A DNA stretch of 12,486 bases from Candidatus Krumholzibacteriia bacterium. GTDB taxonomy: Bacteria > Krumholzibacteriota > Krumholzibacteriia > Krumholzibacteriales > Krumholzibacteriaceae. The translations under genes were made by a program, and so were the position numbers. The notes below the pieces were generated by a model that worked only from the letters and a program-made list of their open reading frames with translations, made no database searches and was not told where the DNA came from. This document shows, in pieces, positions 6,672 to 12,486 of the stretch (position 1 is its first letter; each line of letters starts with the position of its first letter). The stretch covers positions 1 through 12,486 of the forward strand of contig JAQVGR010000014.1 of NCBI GenBank assembly GCA_028696635.1, given 5' to 3'.

Positions 6672-6678
6672 AGAAAGG
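6672..6678 (+). promoter_or_regulatory. Ribosome binding site fixing the aminotransferase start (GTG 6685)
   Basis: AGAAAGG lies 6 nt before GTG at 6685. The longer open frame back to 6484 would overlap the upstream gene by more than 130 bp and adds about 67 Arg-rich residues with no family resemblance. The GTG start gives a protein that begins where class III aminotransferases normally do. Confidence 0.7.
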
Positions 6679-6684
6679 TTGCGC

Positions 6685-7866
6685 GTGTCCCGTCTTCTCT
6701 GGTACCCCGGCCATGAGCTGATCCTCGCGGACATCGTGCGGGCGCAGGGGTGCTATCTGTACGACGCCGCCGGCAAGAGGTACGTAGACCTCGAGTCGGG
6801 GGTCTGGTGCGCCTCGCTCGGCCACGCCCACCCGCGGATCATCAGGGCGATAGAGGAGCAGCAGCGCGCGGTCGCCCACACGGGGTTCAACTTCGGCAGC
6901 CCCGTTGCCGAGGAGACCGGCGGCGAGCTGCTCGCCCTGCACGGGTTCGAGGGCGGGCGGTGCGTTTTCCTCTGCTCGGGGAGCGAGGCGGTCGAGTACG
7001 GGGTGCGCGTCGCCCGGATGCTCATCGACCGGCCGCTCCTGATGACGATGGCCGACTCGTACTTCGGCGCCTACGGCTCGGCGTGGGGGCGGAGCGAGGA
7101 GGAGTGGTTCTCCTTCGACTGGTTCCCCTGCGCCTCGTGCCCGCACGAGGGGGAGTGCGACGAGGGGTGCGAGCGCTGGCGGTCTATACCGTTCGAGCGG
7201 ATCAGCGGGTTCCTCTTCGAGCCCGGGAGCTCCTCGGGGCTGGTCCGCTTCCCGCCGGAGAAACTGATACGCAACATATACCGCGCCGTCAGGGGCGGCG
7301 GCGGACTGATCCTCGTCAACGAGGTGACCACGGGGATCGGGAGGACCGGCCGGTGGTTCGGGTATCAGCACTACGATATCGAACCCGACATCGTCGCCAT
7401 GGGGAAGGGTCTCGGCAACGGGTACCCGGTCAGCGCGACGGTCTTCTCCCCCCGCGCTTCCGAACTGCTCGGCGATCGCGAGATCAAGTACGCCCAGTCC
7501 CACCAGAACGATCCGCTCGGGGCGGCCGTCGCGCGCGAGGTGATCCGTACGATAAAGGAGGAGGGACTGATAGAGCGGGGGGCGAGGATGGGGGAGGTGT
7601 TGATCGAAGGTCTTCGGTCGCTCGCCGCGAGGAGCGCGGCAGGCGATCAGGTGCGCGGCCGGGGGCTGATGGCCGGGGTTTCCCTGGGCGGCGAAGCGGA
7701 TTCCGCGCGCGCGGTTCGGGTCCACCGGGCCCTGATCGAGCGGGGGTTCGTCGTCTGCCTGCGTCCCGGGGCGGGGGTCCTGCGGATCGATCCGCCCCTG
7801 ACCGTCGCGCGGGAGGATATCGAGGGGTTCCTCGGGACTTTCGAGGATGTGCTGAGGAACGCATGA
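6685..7866 (+). CDS. Class III (acetylornithine/ornithine-type) PLP-dependent aminotransferase
   Basis: This 393-residue fold-type I PLP enzyme transfers an amino group, often the terminal one of a diamine or omega-amino acid. Landmarks in order: LYDAAGKRYVDLESGVW (25-41), GHAHPRI (46-52), the phosphate-binding SGSEAVEYG (98-106), SYFGAYG replacing the usual SYHG (125-131), VNEVTTGIGRTG (211-222) and the PLP lysine K241 in AMGKGLGNGYPVSA. The C-terminal domain holds YAQSHQNDPLGAAVA and RGRGLMAGV. Two oddities stand out. N212 sits where most members have the Asp that pairs with the pyridine nitrogen (DEVQTG). A cluster C149-x2-C152-x5-C158-x3-C162 lies in the loop before SIPFERI. I recall related sequences with NEVTTG, so this may be a conserved subfamily rather than decay. 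It follows the DUF6125-like gene by 62 bp. Substrate is unknown. Confidence 0.85.
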   Translation: MSRLLWYPGHELILADIVRAQGCYLYDAAGKRYVDLESGVWCASLGHAHPRIIRAIEEQQRAVAHTGFNFGSPVAEETGGELLALHGFEGGRCVFLCSGSEAVEYGVRVARMLIDRPLLMTMADSYFGAYGSAWGRSEEEWFSFDWFPCASCPHEGECDEGCERWRSIPFERISGFLFEPGSSSGLVRFPPEKLIRNIYRAVRGGGGLILVNEVTTGIGRTGRWFGYQHYDIEPDIVAMGKGLGNGYPVSATVFSPRASELLGDREIKYAQSHQNDPLGAAVAREVIRTIKEEGLIERGARMGEVLIEGLRSLAARSAAGDQVRGRGLMAGVSLGGEADSARAVRVHRALIERGFVVCLRPGAGVLRIDPPLTVAREDIEGFLGTFEDVLRNA

Positions 7867-7906
7867 TCGTATATTCGTGTATGAAGGGTGTGGCGGTCAA
7901 AAAGCG

Positions 7907-7912
7907 AGGAGG
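7907..7912 (+). promoter_or_regulatory. Ribosome binding site fixing the start of the secreted lipocalin-like protein
   Basis: AGGAGG lies 4 nt before ATG at 7917. Earlier in-frame ATGs at 7863 (overlapping the aminotransferase stop as ATGA) and 7881 have no comparable Shine-Dalgarno. Confidence 0.7.
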
Positions 7913-7916
7913 AACG

Positions 7917-8441
7917 ATGAGATATATGCTGGCGCTCGCAGTGGCGCTGACGATGGTCGGCGCCGCCGGTTCGTTCGCGCAGGAGAAGGAGCAGGCCAGG
8001 CCCGATTTCTCCGGCGAATGGGTGCTCGACCCGGAGAAGAGCGGGGTCGAGGAGGATCAGGAGGGGCGCCGCCGCCAGGGGAACCCCCCGGCCATGATCG
8101 TCGGGCAGAACGGGAAGGAGCTCGTCGTCACGCGCCTGCGCCGGGGTCGCGACGGCGGGGAGACGAAGACGGTCCTCACCTACTCGCTCGAGGGGAAGAA
8201 GACGAAGAACAAGACCGAGTTCGGGAAGATGGAATCGACGGCGAGGTGGCTCGACGACGGGGCATCGCTCGAGCTCTATTCCTGGAGCGAGGTCAGGCGC
8301 GAGGGGATGAAGTTCACCGTCGAGACCTTCCAGACCTGGTCGCTTGCCGACGGCGCGCTGGTCATCGAGACGGTCCGCACCACCCCGCGCGGCGAGATGA
8401 AGAGCACGGCGGTCTACGAACGGGCCGCGAAGGAGCAGTGA
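7917..8441 (+). CDS. Secreted lipocalin-like beta-barrel protein
   Basis: This 174-residue protein is exported by Sec. Residues 1-20 form a signal peptide: R2, hydrophobic core MLALAVALTMVGAA, and a cleavage region GSFA before QEKEQ. No lipobox Cys is present, so it is periplasmic or extracellular rather than a lipoprotein. The mature part starts with PDFSGEWVLDPEKSG, the opening strand of a widespread group of small secreted beta-barrel proteins (DFSGTWxLxxxKS), and continues with alternating strands and charged turns typical of a lipocalin-like fold. Ligand and function are unknown. The gene follows the aminotransferase by 50 bp and ends 4 nt before arsM, with the arsM Shine-Dalgarno lying inside its last codons. 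The two are thus probably translated together. A start at M4 (7926), or at 7881 with an extended KKR-rich signal peptide, is possible but less well supported. Confidence 0.75.
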   Translation: MRYMLALAVALTMVGAAGSFAQEKEQARPDFSGEWVLDPEKSGVEEDQEGRRRQGNPPAMIVGQNGKELVVTRLRRGRDGGETKTVLTYSLEGKKTKNKTEFGKMESTARWLDDGASLELYSWSEVRREGMKFTVETFQTWSLADGALVIETVRTTPRGEMKSTAVYERAAKEQ

Positions 8442-8445
8442 CGAT

Positions 8446-9207
8446 ATGGACGGAACCGGCGACATCAAGGGGCACGTGAAGAAGCGATACGGGGAGATCG
8501 CCCGGCGGGAGGAGTGCGGCTGCTCCTGCTGCGGAGGCGGGGACACCCTGGAGCAGGCGCGCGGGATCGGGTACTCCGACGAAGACCTGGCGGCGATCCC
8601 CGGCGAGGCCGCGCTCGGCCTCGGGTGCGGGAACCCGGCGGCGCTGGCCGGGCTGCGCGAGGGGGAGACGGTGCTCGACCTCGGCTCGGGATCGGGGATC
8701 GACGTCTTCCTCGCATCCCGGAAGGTCGGCCGGAGCGGCCGCGTGATCGGCGTGGACATGACCCCCGACATGGTCGAGCGGGCCAACGCCCTCGCCGCGG
8801 AGCACGGGTACGGTAACGTCGAGTTCCGCCTCGGGGAGATCGAAGACCTGCCCCTCGGGGACGGCTCAGTCGACGTCGTGATCAGCAACTGCGTGATCAA
8901 CCTCACCACGGACAAGCCGGCAAGCTATCGCGAGATCTTCCGCGTGCTTCGCCCCGGAGGGCGCCTGCTCGTCTCAGACATCGTCACGGCGGGGGATCTC
9001 CCCGCAGATGTGCGCGCCGACCTCGATTCCTGGGCGCAGTGCATCGCCGGGGCGATCGACCGCGACGCGTACCTCGGCGTCATACGCGGGGCGGGGTTCG
9101 AGGAGATCAGGGTCGTCTCCGAGAAGGCGTACGGCGGGGAAGGGGCTGACCCGCGCGTCGCGGGGAAGGTGCTGAGCATACCGGTGGAGGCGCACAGAAA
9201 GGGCTAG
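8446..9207 (+). CDS. arsM: Arsenite methyltransferase
   Basis: This 253-residue cytoplasmic enzyme uses S-adenosylmethionine to methylate As(III), giving mono-, di- and possibly trimethylated arsenic. The N-terminus carries the family's YGEIARR and a Cys-rich CGCSCC (24-29). SAM motif I is VLDLGSGSGID (76-86), with the acidic GVDMTPDMV (102-110) after it. All three cysteines expected to bind As(III) in characterised ArsM enzymes are present: C61 (GLGCGNP), C149 (ISNCVINL) and C199 (WAQCIAGAI). Length is close to compact bacterial ArsM proteins. The ATG at 8446 has AAGGAG at 8430-8435 inside the preceding gene. No arsR, arsenite efflux or arsenate reductase gene lies in the window, so the gene is not in a classical ars operon; its expression would follow the upstream genes. 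Because all three As ligands are kept, other methyltransferase assignments are unlikely. Confidence 0.93.
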   Translation: MDGTGDIKGHVKKRYGEIARREECGCSCCGGGDTLEQARGIGYSDEDLAAIPGEAALGLGCGNPAALAGLREGETVLDLGSGSGIDVFLASRKVGRSGRVIGVDMTPDMVERANALAAEHGYGNVEFRLGEIEDLPLGDGSVDVVISNCVINLTTDKPASYREIFRVLRPGGRLLVSDIVTAGDLPADVRADLDSWAQCIAGAIDRDAYLGVIRGAGFEEIRVVSEKAYGGEGADPRVAGKVLSIPVEAHRKG

Positions 9208-9209
9208 AG

Positions 9210-10568
9210 ATGGGATGGGCTTCATTCTTGTCCTGCAGACATCGTGGCAGCATTCGTTTCGCCGTCGCCTGGTGTATACTGATGTGCGTCTTTGCATCGC
9301 GCGAGGGCGGCATCGAGCTCCCTCACGGGTGGAGATGCGGGATTCTCGCAGCCGGGTACCCGTTCGAGAACATCACCGGGATCGCGTCCGGGCCCGGCGG
9401 ATACCTCTATATCATTGATAACGGCGATCCGGTTATTCAGAGCGATTCCCGCCTGATACGGCTTAACTCCGTTGCCGGCACATCAGAAGTTCTCTTGCAG
9501 GACCTGCCTCTCGCGACGCCACGGGGGATCATGATCGGTGATGGGAGTCCCCTCGTCGGAGATGACGTGCTCGTCGCAGATTTCAACACCGATCTGAGCG
9601 CCTACTGCTGCAACGGGCGGGTATTCCGGATCGATCCCGAAACCGGCTCCTGGTCGGTACTCGCCGCCGGCAATCCCGAGTTTGATCCGCCGGGAGATCC
9701 TGCCGGGCTTGCGCTCGGGCCTCATGGAGGGTTCGATTCCGGGCTGTACGTGATGGATTTCATGGGCATATCGGCCGATCCGCCCGTCCTGTACCGTCTT
9801 GACGACGACGGTTCCGCACACACCTTTCTGACGCGTCCCGATCTCTGGACCACGGACCGCATGCCGGGAATGCTCGTCTTCGGTCCGGCTCAGGGGTACG
9901 GCGGAGACTTGTTCATCGGGGACTGGGCGACGGTCGGCGGGGCCCCCTGCATATGGCGGCTTGCATCGTGGGGCGACCTGTCGATATTCGCGGCGAGCGA
10001 TTCGCTGGCAGGTCTGTCTGATATGGCGTTTTCCCCGGGTGGAGTCTTTGGATCTGACCTGTTTGCTCTGGCGGTTCACGATACCGGCGCATCAGTGTTC
10101 AGGATAGACGGAGCCGGATCCCTGTCGCAATTCGCAGGGGACATTCCATCCGGAGCGCAGATGCTGAGTCTCAAATGCGGAGCGATCGAGTTCATTGCGG
10201 AAGGGGACAGTCTCATCGTCGGGTGCGGCGATACCCTCTACGCGTTCGACCGCCTGGAGCAGACGGGGGATGCGGTAACCGATCCTGCGCGAGGTATTTT
10301 ACTCGATGTGCGGGGGCCGGTTCCGTCCGGATCCCGTGTGGAGATACGGTTCAGCCTTCCTCGGAGTCTCGACGCAAGAATCGTTGTCTTCGATGTTGCC
10401 GGCCGAAAGATAAAATCGCTCGTATCCGCCATACTCGAAGAAGGTTCCCATTCAATCGACTGGGACGGAACGTCCGGTTCCGGCGGGGCGGTTGCCAGTG
10501 GAGTAGACTTTGTGCGCCTCGAGACATCCGCCGGGAGCATGTCCAGGCGTGTCGTGATCATGCGCTGA
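9210..10568 (+). CDS. Exported beta-propeller protein with FlgD-like C-terminal domain
   Basis: This 452-residue protein appears to be exported. R12 and R16 precede a hydrophobic stretch (residues 17-29, FAVAWCILMCVFA) that looks like a signal sequence. The body has at least five blade-like repeats with the pattern G-hydrophobic-x-GP/xG-x-LhhhD: near 55-71 (ITGIASGPGGYLYIID), 104-125, 164-185, 219-239 and 268-292. These fit an NHL/SMP-30-like beta-propeller. Residues 377-452 form a FlgD-like immunoglobulin module (VEIRFSLP, IVVFDVAGRKIKSLV, SHSIDWDG, ASGVDFVRLE) of the kind found at the C-terminus of secreted proteins in FCB-group bacteria, where it may serve sorting or surface attachment. 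ATG 9210 lies 2 nt after the arsM stop with AAAGGG 6 nt upstream. The function of the propeller is not known; it lacks recognisable catalytic motifs. Codon choice is less GC-biased than in the metabolic genes. Confidence 0.75.
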   Translation: MGWASFLSCRHRGSIRFAVAWCILMCVFASREGGIELPHGWRCGILAAGYPFENITGIASGPGGYLYIIDNGDPVIQSDSRLIRLNSVAGTSEVLLQDLPLATPRGIMIGDGSPLVGDDVLVADFNTDLSAYCCNGRVFRIDPETGSWSVLAAGNPEFDPPGDPAGLALGPHGGFDSGLYVMDFMGISADPPVLYRLDDDGSAHTFLTRPDLWTTDRMPGMLVFGPAQGYGGDLFIGDWATVGGAPCIWRLASWGDLSIFAASDSLAGLSDMAFSPGGVFGSDLFALAVHDTGASVFRIDGAGSLSQFAGDIPSGAQMLSLKCGAIEFIAEGDSLIVGCGDTLYAFDRLEQTGDAVTDPARGILLDVRGPVPSGSRVEIRFSLPRSLDARIVVFDVAGRKIKSLVSAILEEGSHSIDWDGTSGSGGAVASGVDFVRLETSAGSMSRRVVIMR

Positions 10569-10610
10569 CCTCGACGGATCGCCCGCCCGATGGTTATCAG
10601 CGGTTTATTT
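10563..10610 (+). terminator. Possible terminator after the propeller gene
   Basis: CGCTGA (10563-10568, containing the propeller stop) can pair with TCAGCG (10597-10602), enclosing a smaller ATCG/CGAT stem (10578-10581 with 10588-10591), and is followed by GGTTTATTT. The loop is long and the stem only 6 bp, so this is a weak candidate. It would sit exactly between the two convergent genes, where a terminator is expected. Confidence 0.3.
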
Positions 10611-12486
10611 CCAGTCCCCGGTGACTATAAATGCCGCCCAATGAAACGGGTGGTCGGTTAAATCCCCCGCGCGAAGCTCCTCGATTTTCCCATTCTGTAT
10701 CCTTCGCATCGTCTCGGGGATCGATTCAGACCGATTACGGTACAGGTTCGCCATCATGTCCGCGGTGTCAGTGTCGAGGACGCGCCAGAGAGAACTGATC
10801 ACGATACGGGCGCCCGCCATCTGGAAGGCCCGCTTCAGTCCGTAAACCCCTTCGCCTGTTTCGACGGCGCCCATGCCGGTTTCGCACGCAGAGAGGACGA
10901 CAAGGTCGGTCCCGTCGAGAGAGAGCGCAGAGACCTCGTACGCGGTCAGGACGCCGTCCTCGGCAGCGGACTCTATCCCGGCTCCGCGTCCGACAAGGTT
11001 GGCTCCCGCCAGGAACAGTCCTGACCTGAGCAGCGGATTGTCTATCGCAACCGCCGTTCCCGATCTGGATGAATATCCGGAAAGCGCATGTTGATATGGC
11101 GTCTTGAACGAAAACCCGTGTGTCGCCAGATGCACGATCCTGTGCCCGTGTATCGCGGCCTTGAGCTGTTCCTCGCTTGCGCCGGGGCCAAGGCACTCGA
11201 TCGCCGGTTCACGAGAAGTTTCCTTCCAACGCTGCACGATCAGCGCGATCTCTCTCCGGGTTCCCGGGAGGGGAGAGAGAGAGAGACCCTCGATGGAGCT
11301 TCCGGACCAGCGCAGAGCGAGCATTTTGTTTTCCGGGGAGGAGAGCGGGGTGTCTCGCGGAATCATCAGGGACGAGAGTCTCGACGACGCATCAGCGTCG
11401 AAATCCGGATCCCCGAGGGCGAAAAGTCCCGAAGCGGAGAACGGACGGTCGGCGTACCTGACGATATCCCTGCCGGACGAAAGATAATGTATCGCGTGCC
11501 GCTCGATGAAGTACCGGCCGTCGCCCTCCATCAATCCGGAAAAGGAGATAAGTCCCAGCGCGCCATCGGGAGCGATGATCAACAGGTCTTTGTCCCTGAT
11601 GAGGCTCTTGATCGGCTCAAGGGCGAAGCGGGTGAGGCGTTCGCTGATGGAACGGTACCAGCGCACGTCGCGAGACGTGGGAGCCGCGCCGGAGCGCGCA
11701 AGATTGAGAAGATGATCGTGATACTGGTCGACGAAGATGTTCAGCCGGCCGGTGTCGCCTAGATCGACGAGCATCGGGTCGGTGTCCTTGTCCAGGACGA
11801 GAACAGCCATGCAGGACACGGAAGTGTCCGGCGCCAGTTCGTACCGGGTGTACTCCACATATTCCAGGAGAATCGAGCCCTCGGGGAGCAGAGACGAGAC
11901 GGTTGAACAGCTGATCTCGCGATATTCTTTCTGTTTTCTATATCGCTCGCTGCGGACGATTAGCTCCTTTTCGAGAGCGACGGCTTCCAGTTCGAGGGAA
12001 TCGGTCTCGCGGAGGTAGCTTTGCAATTCCTCCCCCGGACCTTCGAGTATGAGATTGGAAAGGCGGTACTGTACCAGCCTCAGCGAATCGGCGAGGGCGA
12101 CGGTCAGGGAGTCCGCACCAGATTCCATCGCACGGCGCCGCTCGAAGATGCCGTCCGAGATCCGTCCTTTCGAGGCCAATATGAGGTCGGCGACGTTCCC
12201 TGCGCATCCTCGAGCACCGTCACCGGCCGAGAAGAATGCGGTGAGACATTCACCGAGGGAATTGCGCATGAAACGAGCGTATGTCAGGGCGTCGTTTTCG
12301 GACATAACCGCGCAGTTCGACTGCAGATTGTCAATTCTGATACTCGTCGCCGCCATCGCGTATTCGAGGGACTTGTCGTATTGCCCCGAAGCGCGGTAAT
12401 GCCGGGACATTGCCTCGAGGGTTTCGGCGACCAGTGGGTGTCCGTCACCGAGAACGCCGCGGCGAATCTCCAGCACACGGGCAAAG
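10605..12486 (-). CDS. TPR-CHAT protein (caspase-like protease domain), N-terminus cut by the window edge
   Basis: The visible part is about 626 residues; the frame stays open to the right edge. The GTG at 12476 is not the true start, because family-like sequence (ARVLEIRRGVLGDGHPLVAE) runs through it. This first part is a kinesin-light-chain-type tetratricopeptide repeat, so more TPRs are expected upstream. Numbering from 12476, residues 1-50 are TPR and about 60-190 are helical with a coiled-coil-like charged segment (158-185). The CHAT domain spans about 285-623, opening with LLIIAPDGALGLISFSGL. The catalytic dyad is intact: H453 in HLATHGF and C531 in VLSACETGMG. CHAT domains are caspase/gingipain-clan cysteine peptidases, used in signalling and in some defence and cell-death systems; the target here is unknown. 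It converges on the propeller gene with a 36-bp gap. No CRISPR, gasdermin or toxin gene is nearby. Confidence 0.9.
   Translation of the reverse strand, partial: FARVLEIRRGVLGDGHPLVAETLEAMSRHYRASGQYDKSLEYAMAATSIRIDNLQSNCAVMSENDALTYARFMRNSLGECLTAFFSAGDGARGCAGNVADLILASKGRISDGIFERRRAMESGADSLTVALADSLRLVQYRLSNLILEGPGEELQSYLRETDSLELEAVALEKELIVRSERYRKQKEYREISCSTVSSLLPEGSILLEYVEYTRYELAPDTSVSCMAVLVLDKDTDPMLVDLGDTGRLNIFVDQYHDHLLNLARSGAAPTSRDVRWYRSISERLTRFALEPIKSLIRDKDLLIIAPDGALGLISFSGLMEGDGRYFIERHAIHYLSSGRDIVRYADRPFSASGLFALGDPDFDADASSRLSSLMIPRDTPLSSPENKMLALRWSGSSIEGLSLSPLPGTRREIALIVQRWKETSREPAIECLGPGASEEQLKAAIHGHRIVHLATHGFSFKTPYQHALSGYSSRSGTAVAIDNPLLRSGLFLAGANLVGRGAGIESAAEDGVLTAYEVSALSLDGTDLVVLSACETGMGAVETGEGVYGLKRAFQMAGARIVISSLWRVLDTDTADMMANLYRNRSESIPETMRRIQNGKIEELRAGDLTDHPFHWAAFIVTGDWK
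11249..11280. repeat. 9-bp inverted repeat inside the CHAT gene
   Basis: TCTCTCTCC (11249-11257) is the reverse complement of GGAGAGAGA (11272-11280), with 14 bp between that themselves contain GGGTTCCC. A hairpin could form in DNA or mRNA. It overlaps the dinucleotide tract described separately. Confidence 0.4.
11273..11286. repeat. Dinucleotide simple-sequence repeat (GA)7, read as (TC)7 in the CHAT coding strand
   Basis: Seven perfect GA units on the plus strand encode residues G397-S401 (GLSLS) of the CHAT protein. The tract lies upstream of both catalytic residues, so loss or gain of one unit would shift the frame and remove the active site. Confidence 0.85.

Noticed and set aside
6484..6684. 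N-terminal extension of the aminotransferase back to 6484
   Set aside because: It overlaps the preceding gene, adds unrelated Arg-rich sequence and ignores the good Shine-Dalgarno before GTG 6685.
9253..9280. TATACT preceded by TTCGTT at 16 nt, considered as a promoter inside the propeller gene
   Set aside because: The -35 match is poor and the site lies in the signal-peptide coding region, with no suitable in-frame start behind it.
10605..12486. CHAT protein as part of a type III-E CRISPR (craspase) system
   Set aside because: No repeats, spacers or Cas-like proteins are present in the window, and simple TPR-CHAT proteins are widespread without CRISPR.

Overview
The window is a 12.5 kb piece of a GC-rich bacterial genome. 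It probably comes from an anaerobic or facultatively anaerobic lineage, because it pairs a molybdenum/tungsten formate dehydrogenase with a two-polypeptide 2-oxoacid:ferredoxin oxidoreductase. A secreted beta-propeller with a FlgD-like C-terminal module, a DFSGxW-type secreted beta-barrel protein and a TPR-CHAT protein together resemble the gene content of FCB-superphylum candidate phyla such as Krumholzibacteriota or Eisenbacteria. That placement is an inference from domain style, not a measurement.

Layout. (1) Positions 1-1997, plus strand: the 3' part of a formate dehydrogenase alpha subunit gene, then a ferritin-like di-iron protein gene whose Shine-Dalgarno overlaps the fdhA stop. (2) Positions 2004-5622, minus strand: an operon read right to left, glutaryl-CoA dehydrogenase, then 2-oxoacid:ferredoxin oxidoreductase alpha, then a fused beta-gamma subunit. 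It converges on region 1 with only 6 bp between stop codons. (3) Positions 5623-5842: a divergent intergenic region with a strong sigma70-like promoter (TTGACA, 17 nt, TATACG) firing rightward and an AT-rich candidate promoter firing leftward. (4) Positions 5843-10568, plus strand: five tightly spaced genes encoding a DUF6125-like Cys-rich protein with an internal duplication, a class III aminotransferase with an unusual Cys cluster, a secreted lipocalin-like protein, arsenite methyltransferase ArsM, and an exported beta-propeller. (5) Positions 10605-12486, minus strand: a TPR-CHAT protein, cut by the right edge and convergent with the propeller gene.

How the genes may work together. The minus-strand operon reads as a short catabolic module. 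A 2-oxoacid is oxidatively decarboxylated to an acyl-CoA with reduction of ferredoxin, and glutaryl-CoA is oxidised and decarboxylated to crotonyl-CoA. The simplest joint substrate is 2-oxoadipate (lysine or tryptophan breakdown). The alternative is a 2-oxoglutarate enzyme supplying reduced ferredoxin for an anaerobic aromatic pathway. Formate dehydrogenase next door could dispose of, or supply, the electrons.

No tRNA, rRNA, CRISPR array, insertion sequence or integrase was seen. No gap between genes exceeds 300 bp. Many long open frames lie opposite or across the real genes; they are by-products of high GC and were left out. The rightmost two genes look less GC-biased than the rest, by eye and by counting two sample lines.
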